Shown one piece after another: positions 1 to 6,234 of a DNA stretch of 9,714 bases. How positions within the stretch are numbered: the stretch's first letter is position 1; the number at the start of each line of letters is the position of its first letter. The DNA comes from Bacillota bacterium (GTDB lineage: Bacteria; Bacillota; Clostridia; Lachnospirales; Lachnospiraceae). The notes under the pieces were generated by a model. The model did no database searches. It had not been told where the DNA came from and was given only the letters and a program-made list of their open reading frames with translations. The stretch lies in contig JAFACO010000298.1 of NCBI GenBank assembly GCA_023425485.1, positions 1 to 9,714 on the forward strand, written 5' to 3'. A program made the translations under genes and the position numbers.

Positions 1-97
1 ATGCAAGTTCATCCCTGCCAGACTGCTTTAATATCTGATTTAAAATCGAAATGATTAACCCAAGTAATGCAATTTTTAAAATAATAAAAGCGTCCAT
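1..97 (-). CDS. spoIIIAC: Stage III sporulation protein AC (5' part only)
   Basis: Only the first 32 codons are present; the window edge cuts the gene. The visible protein starts MDAFIILKIALLGLII and continues with an ILNQILKQSGRDE stretch. This is a hydrophobic helix followed by the short polar turn (N-Q-hydrophobic-SGR-E) usual for clostridial SpoIIIAC. SpoIIIAC is a small two-helix membrane protein of the SpoIIIA-SpoIIQ channel, made in the mother cell during engulfment. A GGGAGG ribosome binding site lies at about 103-108, five bases from the ATG. It follows spoIIIAB on the same strand with a gap of about 71 bp that holds a hairpin and a direct repeat. The AA-AB-AC gene order supports the name as much as the partial sequence does. 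Confidence 0.82.
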   Translation of the reverse strand, partial: MDAFIILKIALLGLIISILNQILKQSGRDELA

Positions 98-117
98 ACT
101 AACCTCCCTACCGTTAG

Positions 118-143
118 AAACGGTTTACCGTCGTAAACGGTTT
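118..143 (-). repeat. Direct repeat and hairpin between spoIIIAB and spoIIIAC
   Basis: The 9-mer AAACGGTTT (plus-strand reading) occurs at 118-126 and 135-143, 17 bp apart. Read on the minus strand, GTTTAC and GTAAAC arms around a GACG loop form a stem of about 10 bp with one C-C mismatch. It sits between the spoIIIAB stop codon and the spoIIIAC ribosome binding site. It could be an mRNA processing or stability hairpin that sets relative expression within the operon. There is no T-run, so it is not a standard terminator. The function is inferred. Confidence 0.5.
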
Positions 144-168
144 TAAGTCCTTCTTAAGTAATTCTATT

Positions 169-693
169 TCAAACCATTATTATCGTTATAAAAATGCCCG
201 CCATAATTCCTAAGGTGTTAAACATATAGGTTTTTTCTTTCACTGTTTTTGATAAATCTAGAATTGTCTCTTCCAATTGTGACAAATACAATTCAAAGGT
301 GTTCATTTGCATTTCCTTATCCAGATAACCCAGATTTTCTCCAAAAGCACTTAGTTGCAACTTGTCCTTCTTTGACAGCGAGGTATCAGCCAGCCCAGTT
401 TCAGTTTCAGCCTTCCAGATTTCTGTAAAGGTCTGTCCTGATAATTCATTTAATTTTGTACTGACATGCTTTAAGAACACTTTGTAATTGCCTTCATGCC
501 TTCTTTGTATCGCGTGGATTGCTTCTGGCAAAGGTGTGTTACCATAACGAATATCTCCTTTAAGTAATCCAATTATCTTTTTCAATTCTTTTAAATCAGC
601 AATTCTGCACCGCATTTCATTGCTTAAGTAAAATCCCATTCCTGCAGAGGATAGGATCACCATGATGCATCCAATGATTTTCATTATACCCAT
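169..693 (-). CDS. spoIIIAB: Stage III sporulation protein AB
   Basis: This 174-residue protein matches the SpoIIIAB family in length and layout. It has an N-terminal hydrophobic helix (about residues 4-22), then a helical mid-section with the RxRxxxLxxLKxxIGLLKxxIxYGxTPLPEA pattern (about 28-60), a conserved FGENLGYLDKE segment near residues 118-128, and a C-terminal hydrophobic anchor (about 159-174). In the family, SpoIIIAB is a mother-cell membrane protein with a soluble helical domain resembling type II secretion GspF. It works with the SpoIIIAA ATPase in the channel to the forespore. The first ATG is chosen because AAGGAGG lies 10 bases upstream; a second ATG three codons later is less well placed. 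The gene starts 27 bp after spoIIIAA ends, which fits one operon. Confidence 0.95.
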   Translation of the reverse strand: MGIMKIIGCIMVILSSAGMGFYLSNEMRCRIADLKELKKIIGLLKGDIRYGNTPLPEAIHAIQRRHEGNYKVFLKHVSTKLNELSGQTFTEIWKAETETGLADTSLSKKDKLQLSAFGENLGYLDKEMQMNTFELYLSQLEETILDLSKTVKEKTYMFNTLGIMAGIFITIIMV

Positions 694-720
694 AGCAGTT
701 TGTCCTCCTTTCTCTCGATA

Positions 721-1683
721 TTAACTTACTGTTGTATATAATCTTCTTCCTTCCGTATCGTAAATCTCCTCCAGATGACCAACACCTTTTATATTGCTAA
801 GAATGATATAGCGTTCAAATAACTTCTTTTTCACTAGTTCTCCTAATATAGGCTTATTCTTAATGTCTTCAATCGAACTGCCATGTACTGTTGCGATTAA
901 CTTACAACCACAACCAATTACATAATCAATTGCATCCATATCTTCCTTGGATCCAATTTCATCTACAGCAATTATCTGCGGAGACATAGACCGAATTAAC
1001 ATCATCATTCCTTTGGCCTTTGGACAACAATCCAGAATATCAGTGCGCATACCCAGTTCATTTTGCGGAGTCCCCATATAACAAGCTCCGATTTCAGAAC
1101 GTTCATCTACAACACCTATACTCATTCCAGAATGGTGACTGCTTCCGTCAGAAAGCTGACGAATAATATCCCGAAGTAAGGTTGTCTTACCACATCTAGG
1201 TGGTGAAATAATAAGCGTATGATATATTCCTGATGCTTGTTCATTAAATAGATAAGGAAGCACTGGATTTGCACAGCCCTTTACTTGATGAGCCAGACGA
1301 ATATTAATAAAGGAAATGTGTTTCATTCCTTTAATAACATCATCCTCCATTATGGTTTTTCCTGCGATGCCAATACGATGTCCGCCATTAATTGTTATAA
1401 AGCCTTGTCTGATTTCATCCTCAAAGGCATAGAGAGAATAATTGCTTATGTACTCCATTGTTTCCTTAATCTCATTCTTTGTGATAATAATTGCTTTCCT
1501 GGGGTTATCAGATATCTTAGCATCCTCGGTAATGAAAGACTCTTGATTTGCATAAATGATAAGTAAAGGTGCATTCATGCGAAGTCTTATCTCCTGAAGT
1601 TTGTCATAATCAAGGGTTAACTTCCCCATGATTGTCCTTAGTTTAAGCGACAACACCTTTAACAGCTCGTCTTTCGTGCTCAT
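721..1683 (-). CDS. spoIIIAA: Stage III sporulation protein AA, secretion-type ATPase
   Basis: This 320-residue protein is an ATPase related to type II/IV secretion ATPases. It is thought to power the SpoIIIA-SpoIIQ channel from the mother-cell side during sporulation. Visible motifs are EIRLRMNAPL (31-40), a conserved EDEIRQGFITINGGHRIGIAG block (88-108), a Walker A loop SPPRCGKTT (160-168), VVDERSEIG (191-199), a Walker B IIAVDEIG (237-244) and the sensor-like TVHG (265-268). The first Walker A residue is Ser, not Gly, so the loop reads SxxxxGKT; the catalytic Lys and Thr are kept. The ATG has a short G-rich site (AGGGGG) five bases upstream. It is the first gene of the operon here, preceded by a sigma-E-like promoter and divergent from aroE. 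Confidence 0.96.
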   Translation of the reverse strand: MSTKDELLKVLSLKLRTIMGKLTLDYDKLQEIRLRMNAPLLIIYANQESFITEDAKISDNPRKAIIITKNEIKETMEYISNYSLYAFEDEIRQGFITINGGHRIGIAGKTIMEDDVIKGMKHISFINIRLAHQVKGCANPVLPYLFNEQASGIYHTLIISPPRCGKTTLLRDIIRQLSDGSSHHSGMSIGVVDERSEIGACYMGTPQNELGMRTDILDCCPKAKGMMMLIRSMSPQIIAVDEIGSKEDMDAIDYVIGCGCKLIATVHGSSIEDIKNKPILGELVKKKLFERYIILSNIKGVGHLEEIYDTEGRRLYTTVS

Positions 1684-1737
1684 GAGTTCCCCCTAACCAG
1701 ACTTGCCAATGCTTGTTCCCAAAAGGCAGCTATTTCT

Positions 1738-1781
1738 TATTACAGAACAATATATTCCCTATTACAGAAAATATTCCGAAA
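1738..1781. repeat. Tandem imperfect 22-bp repeat in the spoIIIAA-aroE gap
   Basis: TATTACAGAA occurs at 1738-1747 and again at 1760-1769, each copy followed by an ATATTCC block after a short AT spacer of unequal length. The repeat period is 22 bp, about two helical turns. The copies overlap the candidate sigma-E promoter, so they may be a regulator site duplicated on one DNA face, or just a small duplication in AT-rich DNA. Confidence 0.5.
1749..1776 (-). promoter_or_regulatory. Candidate sigma-E promoter of spoIIIAA
   Basis: On the minus strand a -35-like GGAATATT (ending near 1770) is followed after 13 bases by a -10-like AATATATT (1749-1756). This is close to the sigma-E pattern (GKCATATT, about 13-15 bases, CATACAMT). 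The -35 fits well; the -10 matches about five of eight positions. The predicted start near 1742 would give a leader of about 58 bases. SpoIIIA operons are known sigma-E targets in Bacillus, so a promoter here is expected; the exact boxes are inferred. Confidence 0.42.
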
Positions 1782-1796
1782 CAAATAAGAAATAAA

Positions 1797-1825
1797 TTGC
1801 AAAAAAAGTACTCTTATATTATTCT
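1797..1825 (+). promoter_or_regulatory. Candidate sigma-A promoter of aroE
   Basis: TTGCAA (1797-1802) and TATTCT (1820-1825) are separated by 17 bases. This would place a transcript start about 27 bases before the aroE ATG. The -10 box matches four of six consensus positions, so this is a reasonable but unproven promoter. Confidence 0.4.
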
Positions 1826-1848
1826 GATTATTAATAATCATTAGGATT

Positions 1849-1858
1849 GGAGAGAAGG
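1849..1858 (+). promoter_or_regulatory. aroE ribosome binding site deciding the start
   Basis: GGAGAGAAGG directly precedes the ATG at 1859. Its GGAG core is six bases from that ATG but would be inside the coding region if the in-frame TTG at 1847 were used. This favours the shorter protein, which starts at the family-typical MRYGLIGEKL. Confidence 0.7.
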
Positions 1859-2686
1859 ATGAGATACGGCTTAATTGGTGAAAAATTAGGACATAGTTAT
1901 TCAAAAATAATTCATGAAAAGTTAGCAAGCTACACTTATGATTTAATTCCCCTATCCAAGGAGGACTTTCCTATTTTTATGGAGAAGAAGGAATTTGCGG
2001 CAATCAACGTAACAATTCCTTATAAGAAAGCCGTGATACCTTATTTAGACGAATTGCACCCACTTGCAAAGGAAATTGGAGCAGTAAATACCATTATAAA
2101 TAAGCATGGTCATTACATTGGGTATAATACTGACTTCTATGGTTTTGAGTATATGTTAAGACATAATCAAATAGAGATAGAAAACAAAAAATGCCTGGTA
2201 CTGGGCGGAGGCGGAACCTCGCAAACAGTGCAGGCAGTTTTAAAACATATGGGTGCAAAGAAAATCTATGTGGTTAGCCGTAATGGCTCTTCAGCTGATT
2301 CAGCTGATAATCAATCAGTAAGATTATCAGAGGATATCACCCTGAAAAAAAATGAGACAATTAATTATGAAATCTGCTACAAGGAACATACGGACGCAGA
2401 AATCATTATCAATACAACTCCACTTGGAATGTATCCCAATATCGATGCCTCACCTTTAGAATTAAGTACCTTTACAAAGTGTGAAGCAGTAGTTGATGCC
2501 ATCTTTAATCCGGTAAGAACAAAATTGACCCTTCAAGCGGAAGCTTTAGGTATCCAAGCAGTTACTGGTCTTGAGATGCTGGTGGCACAGGCAAAACAAG
2601 CGATTGAATATTTCTTAGACTCAACAATTGATGACCGACTTATAGATCAGACATATCAGGAGCTGCTTCAACAGGTCTCTCTTTAA
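1859..2686 (+). CDS. aroE: Shikimate dehydrogenase
   Basis: This 275-residue enzyme reduces 3-dehydroshikimate to shikimate with NADPH in aromatic amino-acid synthesis. The substrate-binding SYS (13-15), NVTIPYK with catalytic Lys56 (50-56), GAVNTI (74-79) and Asp92 of NTDFYG (90-95) are all present. So are the nucleotide loop GGGGTSQT (116-123), NTTPLGMYP (185-193) and the C-terminal GLEMLVAQAKQAIEYF (237-252). The usual GAGGAA-type loop is changed to GGGGTS, but the Rossmann strand (KKCLVLGGGG) is intact. The ATG at 1859 is preferred to a TTG at 1847 because GGAG (1849-1852) lies six bases before it and would fall inside the longer version. It is divergent from spoIIIAA, and its last 47 bp overlap the convergent DUF454 gene. 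Confidence 0.93.
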   Translation: MRYGLIGEKLGHSYSKIIHEKLASYTYDLIPLSKEDFPIFMEKKEFAAINVTIPYKKAVIPYLDELHPLAKEIGAVNTIINKHGHYIGYNTDFYGFEYMLRHNQIEIENKKCLVLGGGGTSQTVQAVLKHMGAKKIYVVSRNGSSADSADNQSVRLSEDITLKKNETINYEICYKEHTDAEIIINTTPLGMYPNIDASPLELSTFTKCEAVVDAIFNPVRTKLTLQAEALGIQAVTGLEMLVAQAKQAIEYFLDSTIDDRLIDQTYQELLQQVSL

Positions 2687-3041
2687 TTCTAAAAAAGAAA
2701 TACCAGTACTTAATGACCATAACTATGCCGATGAATATTCGAGCATAGATATTAGGAACTAGAAAGATAGCCAAAATAAGCAAGGAAGTGGACAACGTTA
2801 ATGTCTTAATCTTGTTTTTTCTGGTCATACTTCTGGTTTCAATAAAATCTTTGATATACCTCTTGTATAGGCTTGTCCCCATGAACCATTTATGAAACTT
2901 CTCTGAACCTCTGGCAAAAAAGAAGGAAGCAAGGAGTAAAAAAGGCGTTGTTGGTAAAATTGGAAGTACAACTCCAATAACTCCCAGGGATAGGAATATC
3001 AATCCAAGTGCAATGCACATTACTTTATATACTTTATTCAT
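2640..3041 (-). CDS. DUF454 (YbaN-like) inner-membrane protein
   Basis: This 133-residue membrane protein has the DUF454 signature GVVLPILPTTPFLLLASFF (about 23-41) followed by FARGSEKFHKWF (42-53). This is the pattern of the small YbaN family in many bacteria, whose function is unknown. Three or four hydrophobic segments are visible: about 6-28, 31-43, 82-96 and 99-117. A basic loop between them (about 58-80, rich in Arg and Lys) probably lies in the cytoplasm. The start has GAGG about ten bases upstream. The last 15 codons, a hydrophilic tail ending APDMSDL, overlap the aroE 3' end on the opposite strand. No hairpin terminator lies between the two genes, so their transcripts probably overlap as antisense. 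Confidence 0.87.
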   Translation of the reverse strand: MNKVYKVMCIALGLIFLSLGVIGVVLPILPTTPFLLLASFFFARGSEKFHKWFMGTSLYKRYIKDFIETRSMTRKNKIKTLTLSTSLLILAIFLVPNIYARIFIGIVMVIKYWYFFFRIKERPVEAAPDMSDL

Positions 3042-3082
3042 ACTTATTAATCCTCTATGTCTTGGTTAATTTGCTTAAATTA

Positions 3083-3228
3083 TTGTAACCATTCAGAACC
3101 CAGCTCGAAAATCTGCGGTTTTCGAGCTGTTTGGCTCTCGCCAAACTGGGATATATAAAAATTATCTTTATAAAGCAAGCTTTCACAGCTAATTTTTATA
3201 TATTCCGCTTGGTTTTGAACTGTTACAA
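3083..3228. repeat. 146-bp folded inverted-repeat element (MITE/REP-like candidate)
   Basis: The ends are imperfect inverted repeats: TTGTAAC (3083-3089) pairs with GTTACAA (3222-3228), TTCA (3092-3095) with TGAA (3216-3219), and AACC (3097-3100) with GGTT (3211-3214). Inside are three perfect hairpins. The first has an 11-bp stem at 3101-3111/3119-3129 with a 7-base loop. The second has a 7-bp stem, GTTTGGC/GCCAAAC, at 3129-3135/3140-3146. The third has a 14-bp AT stem at 3151-3164/3190-3203. CCCAG (3099-3103) can also pair with CTGGG (3146-3150), closing the first two hairpins. Almost the whole stretch is paired, and no ORF lies inside. This fits a non-autonomous palindromic mobile repeat or a structured RNA; which one is not shown here. 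Confidence 0.65.
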
Positions 3229-3323
3229 ATTATGAATAAAGTATAATTGTTTTATACCACTGGTTCAATATTTATTTCTGTTATTATTACACTCATTTCT
3301 TTTAGGTAATTCAAGTATCTCAA

Positions 3324-3713
3324 TTACTCATGGAGGCAAAAACAAAAAGGATGTCCAGCAGGGTCTAAAAGTGTAACCCATTGTGAACCGTATTCCGGTT
3401 GCCAATATTGTATCTCAGGCTTCGTGGCTCCTAAGGATAACGCAAATTGAACCGCCTCCTCCATATTTGTTACATCAAAATCCAGGTGCTCCATTTTCAT
3501 CTGCCCGTTCAGTGTATCAGGCCATATGGGTGGTATATAGCCTTCTTCAAGTTGGCAAGAAATGCAAACATTCTCACCTGGAATAGCTACCGCTACATAC
3601 ACTCCAATATCATATGTAATCTCTCCGCCTAGTAAATCCATATAGAAATTAGCAAGCTGGGCTGGTTGCTTACAGTCTAAAACTACACTCTGAAATTTAA
3701 TAAATGGTCTCAT
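3324..3713 (-). CDS. VOC-family (glyoxalase-like) protein
   Basis: This 129-residue protein belongs to the vicinal-oxygen-chelate (glyoxalase/bleomycin-resistance) superfamily, probably the Glyoxalase_6-like subgroup. It starts FQSVVLDCKQPAQLANFYMDLLGG (7-30), the typical first beta-alpha-beta module. It has EHLDFDVTNMEEAVQFALSLGA in the second half and ends with the classic LLDPAGHPFCFC strand. The usual first metal-binding His near the start of the first strand is Gln8, so classic glyoxalase I chemistry is not certain. The substrate cannot be named. The gene stands alone on the minus strand. The ribosome site is weak (GGGAG about 13 bases before the ATG). No clear terminator follows, apart from the folded element about 95 bp beyond the stop codon. 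Confidence 0.85.
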   Translation of the reverse strand: MRPFIKFQSVVLDCKQPAQLANFYMDLLGGEITYDIGVYVAVAIPGENVCISCQLEEGYIPPIWPDTLNGQMKMEHLDFDVTNMEEAVQFALSLGATKPEIQYWQPEYGSQWVTLLDPAGHPFCFCLHE

Positions 3714-3920
3714 CTCTCATCTAAATCTCCCTTAGTATGTTTTTGTTTATAGCATTGTATTATGGTATTCACCTTTAAGCGATAATTACATATTTTTGCT
3801 TACAGAATGTTATTAATTCAATCCCGCCTAATAATTTACATAATTTCAATAAATTAACCAAAAAAGTTGTAGGAAAAAATTTATTTCAAACGATTATTAA
3901 GTATAAAGAAAAGGATTGAT

Positions 3921-3966
3921 TTGAATTAAGTCGGACAGACTTTAATAATTGTTGAATTAAGTCTGG
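3921..3966 (+). promoter_or_regulatory. Duplicated TTGAATTAAGTC motif, promoter/operator candidate
   Basis: TTGAATTAAGTC is repeated exactly at 3921-3932 and 3952-3963, 31 bp (about three helical turns) apart. The first copy also forms a small dyad, AAGTC-GGACA-GACTT (3928-3942). TTGAAT (3921-3926) followed after 17 bases by AATAAT (3944-3949) could be a sigma-A promoter. If so, the first copy overlaps the -35 box and the second lies in the leader just before the ribosome site. This is a typical arrangement for a repressor or response-regulator pair. The regulator is unknown. Confidence 0.45.
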
Positions 3967-3989
3967 CGTATTTATCAGGAGGGGAAGTT

Positions 3990-4205
3990 ATGAGGGCAAC
4001 TCGAGCACAAGTTGCAGGTATTATTACAGAAATAATATCTATCTTATGTCTAATTATAGCGATTAATTGTTTTGGTACTATGACATTTATTTTTATGGTT
4101 CTTGGGTTAGCAACCTTTTTAATTTCTATAGGAATATCGTTATTTAATTGGCGATATGTCTACTGTAAAAAAATACTACCTAATGACCCATCTATAGAAA
4201 TATAG
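3990..4205 (+). CDS. Small two-helix membrane protein
   Basis: I do not recognise a family for this 71-residue protein. It has a short basic N-terminus (MRATRAQ), then two hydrophobic helices (about 8-28 and 31-52) separated by only a small gap, and a charged tail with NWRYVYCKKILPNDP. The positive-inside rule suggests that both ends face the cytoplasm. A strong ribosome site (AGGAGGGG, six bases before the ATG) and a structured promoter region with a repeated motif support a real gene. It is the only plus-strand gene in this part of the window. It might be a stress-induced or toxin-like small membrane protein, but no antitoxin partner is visible and that is speculation. Confidence 0.72.
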   Translation: MRATRAQVAGIITEIISILCLIIAINCFGTMTFIFMVLGLATFLISIGISLFNWRYVYCKKILPNDPSIEI

Positions 4206-4251
4206 TAATATCCCTTGTTGAAAAAAATCTTTAAATAATTCGAAAGCCATT

Positions 4252-4319
4252 AAAAAAGCGGTTATCCTACGATGGAATACTTATATTAAAGCATTCTAAC
4301 TTCGTATGAAAACCGCTTT
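4252..4319 (-). terminator. Long imperfect hairpin terminator between small membrane gene and AraC gene
   Basis: AAAGCGGTT (4255-4263) pairs with AACCGCTTT (4311-4319). The stem continues with mismatches through CTACGA/TCGTAT-type pairing to a loop near 4281-4290. On the minus strand the hairpin ends in a run of six T (plus-strand A at 4252-4257), 18 bp after the AraC gene stops, so it should end that transcript. It may also stop the plus-strand gene, though its T-run on that side is short. At about 65 bases the stem is much longer than a normal terminator. Confidence 0.75.
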
Positions 4320-4336
4320 CCTCCCAACTTATGCTT

Positions 4337-5242
4337 TTAACATTTCACTACAGGTCTTGCCTCAATATAGCCTCTATATCCCATAGGAGCCAGTTGGAAC
4401 CGAGGACCTTGTTCTGGTGACCACTTATACCCATAAATCTCTGGATTAAACTTATCGATATGCTCCCAAATATCTGTTATTGCATGTGAGTACTCTTCAT
4501 CACTATAAGGTTCTCCTTGAAAAACCATCATTGTACAGGATGGAAAAACAACTAATTCATAACCATCCGGAATTGCTTTGTCATAGTCCATAGGAAGCTC
4601 AACGCCTTGGATATAAGTCGAGGTATTCTCTGGTTTTAAATTAGACGGCATCCACATTCCAATCGGTTCATACAGTGCTTCCTTCACACTCGTTAGTACA
4701 CTCCAAACATCACATCCTACTTCCTCACAGTATGCAAAATAGTCTGCTGCCTCTACAGCTCTTTTCAATAAGCACTTTCTTTCCGGTCTCTCAATGATTT
4801 GTACAAAGATTGTTTTCGCCATATCCTTCATCCTCTCTTCCGCATCTTTAACACTTTGAATCCATCGGTAGGAATCATAAGCTTTTTCGGGCAGAAATAA
4901 CTTAATAGGCGGAGTCTTAGTCTTATACTTACCGGGTGCAATTCCAAATTCTTTTGAAAATGCTCTAGTAAAACCCTCTTGGCTGTCAAAAACAAAATCA
5001 AGTGCGACGTCTATCACTTTTTTGTTCCCTTCTCTCAAAACCAGTGCCGCCATCGTCAGCCTTCTTGAACGAATATACTCATACAGTGTTTTTCCTGTAA
5101 CTTCTTTAAAAATTCTAGATAAATACCAGGGTGAATATCCCGCCACCTTTGATAATTGTTTCAGTGTGATATTCTCAAGTATATTCTGTTCGATGTAATC
5201 CTGAATTTTTTGTACTACATAAGCTGATTCTGCTCCGTTCAT
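4337..5242 (-). CDS. AraC-family regulator with GyrI-like effector domain
   Basis: This 301-residue protein has the Rob-like order. An N-terminal AraC DNA-binding domain (about 8-108) has two helix-turn-helices at about 26-47 and 75-98 and the family signature ending FSKEFGIAPGKY. It is followed by a GyrI-like small-molecule binding domain (about 144-298). The effector domain shows the usual IPDGYELVVFPSCTMMVFQGE stretch (about 224-244) and a late EARPVVK strand. Such regulators usually sense hydrophobic drugs or metabolites and activate efflux or detoxification genes. GGAGGG lies seven bases before the ATG. The next gene upstream (minus strand) is the metallo-beta-lactamase-fold enzyme, 111 bp away, so that enzyme or the regulator itself may be a target. 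The ligand cannot be named. Confidence 0.92.
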   Translation of the reverse strand: MNGAESAYVVQKIQDYIEQNILENITLKQLSKVAGYSPWYLSRIFKEVTGKTLYEYIRSRRLTMAALVLREGNKKVIDVALDFVFDSQEGFTRAFSKEFGIAPGKYKTKTPPIKLFLPEKAYDSYRWIQSVKDAEERMKDMAKTIFVQIIERPERKCLLKRAVEAADYFAYCEEVGCDVWSVLTSVKEALYEPIGMWMPSNLKPENTSTYIQGVELPMDYDKAIPDGYELVVFPSCTMMVFQGEPYSDEEYSHAITDIWEHIDKFNPEIYGYKWSPEQGPRFQLAPMGYRGYIEARPVVKC

Positions 5243-5275
5243 TTCGTTTCCCTCCGATAGATACAGAATACCTTA

Positions 5276-5307
5276 TAGCAACAATAATTTCTTGACTGGT
5301 ATTGCTA
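5276..5307. promoter_or_regulatory. Inverted repeat upstream of the AraC-type gene
   Basis: TAGCAA (5276-5281) and TTGCTA (5302-5307) form a dyad with 20 bases between them. On the minus strand, one arm overlaps a -10-like TATAAG that has no good -35 box, which is typical of an activator-dependent promoter. The site begins 34 bp upstream of the regulator's start codon and could be an autoregulatory operator. This is inferred from spacing and symmetry only. Confidence 0.35.
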
Positions 5308-5353
5308 AAATGAAAATCATCGATAACCTACGAAACCATACTTTTTACAATTC

Positions 5354-6187
5354 TTAATCTAATCCAAAGCTTTTGACATAGAAAAGCATATCCCCGGTAA
5401 GTTTATGATTGAAGCAATTTTCATATTCTATCTCTGCCTCACTCAAATCTTTAGACTTACTTGCAATGTTATAGGCTGTTCGTAATTGTTGAAAATATGA
5501 AACCATTTCTTCTTTTGTACACATGGATTCATGTGCACATAAAAAGTAATCAGCTTGGTATTTTTCGATAATATCTATCATAGGAAATAGTTTTTCTTTA
5601 TCAAAATAATTTCTTCCATTTTTAGTACTCCCATAGATACAATCCCCTAGAAAGAGAGTTTTTTCTTCCGGAATATAAATGATTGTTGAATCTTCTGTAT
5701 GCGGGCTAATGATATGACGTATTTCACAAGTGACCTCGCCTAAATCAATCCTTAAACAATCTGTATAACTAACAACTATGTTTCTGATTTTAAACATATC
5801 CCTATCATCTATTTCTGATTTGATACACTTAATTGCGAATTCATTAAGTACTCCTTCTTCCAAGGCGAGCCTTAGGGAAGCATCATCATATTTCATCTGT
5901 CGGTATTGTTCCATACTATTAATTGTTTTGAAATTTGCAATAGATATAGCATCCCAATCACTTAGTCCCAAAGTATGATCCCAATGATAATGTGTAAGTG
6001 CTAAATATTTAATAGGCGGCAACCCCATAGTCTTTAACTCTGCTTGAAATTCCCTTGCATGCTTTGGTGAATTTCCCGCATCAATTACAAGGCAACTGTT
6101 ATTACCAATAACTACTCCCAAAACTGGTCGATCAGTTTCCTCCTGGTTCATCATGTAATAAACTCTGTCCGATATTTTTTCTAACAT
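5354..6187 (-). CDS. Metallo-beta-lactamase-fold hydrolase
   Basis: This 277-residue protein has the full metal-site set of the superfamily: HYHWDH (His66, His68, Asp70, His71), His163 in SPHTEDS, Asp182 in FLGDC and a late His219 in LCAHE. A two-metal hydrolase is therefore expected. The fold starts with the usual VVIGNNSCLVIDAGNS strand pair (25-40). No signal peptide is seen, so it is cytoplasmic. Length and spacing resemble general MBL-fold proteins (glyoxalase II or quorum-quenching lactonase relatives) more than secreted class B beta-lactamases, so I do not assign a resistance role. AAGGGG lies about seven bases before the ATG. It sits between the AraC-type regulator and the decayed acetyltransferases on the same strand. 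Confidence 0.9.
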   Translation of the reverse strand: MLEKISDRVYYMMNQEETDRPVLGVVIGNNSCLVIDAGNSPKHAREFQAELKTMGLPPIKYLALTHYHWDHTLGLSDWDAISIANFKTINSMEQYRQMKYDDASLRLALEEGVLNEFAIKCIKSEIDDRDMFKIRNIVVSYTDCLRIDLGEVTCEIRHIISPHTEDSTIIYIPEEKTLFLGDCIYGSTKNGRNYFDKEKLFPMIDIIEKYQADYFLCAHESMCTKEEMVSYFQQLRTAYNIASKSKDLSEAEIEYENCFNHKLTGDMLFYVKSFGLD

Positions 6188-6234
6188 TTCAACTACCCCT
6201 TAACCCTTTTAACTATAATTTAATTCTTTCTCAC

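Noticed and set aside
1285..1566. 93-codon plus-strand frame inside spoIIIAA
   Set aside because: It is fully antisense to a clear ATPase gene, with low-complexity translation and no ribosome site.
1740..1928. 62-codon minus-strand frame across the spoIIIAA-aroE gap
   Set aside because: It starts inside aroE, covers the promoter region, and its translation is just AT-rich filler.
3383..3632. Two overlapping plus-strand frames (67 and 61 codons)
   Set aside because: Both are antisense to the well-supported VOC gene and resemble no protein family.
5291..5321. Plus-strand TTGACT promoter
   Set aside because: The 17-base spacing leads to a poor -10 (AATCAT), and there is no plus-strand gene downstream.
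5778..5978. 66-codon plus-strand frame
   Set aside because: It is antisense to the MBL-fold gene, Ser/Leu-rich translation only.
5354..6187. Beta-lactam resistance gene
   Set aside because: The protein has the general MBL metal motif but no signal peptide and no class B lactamase features, so a resistance call is not supported.
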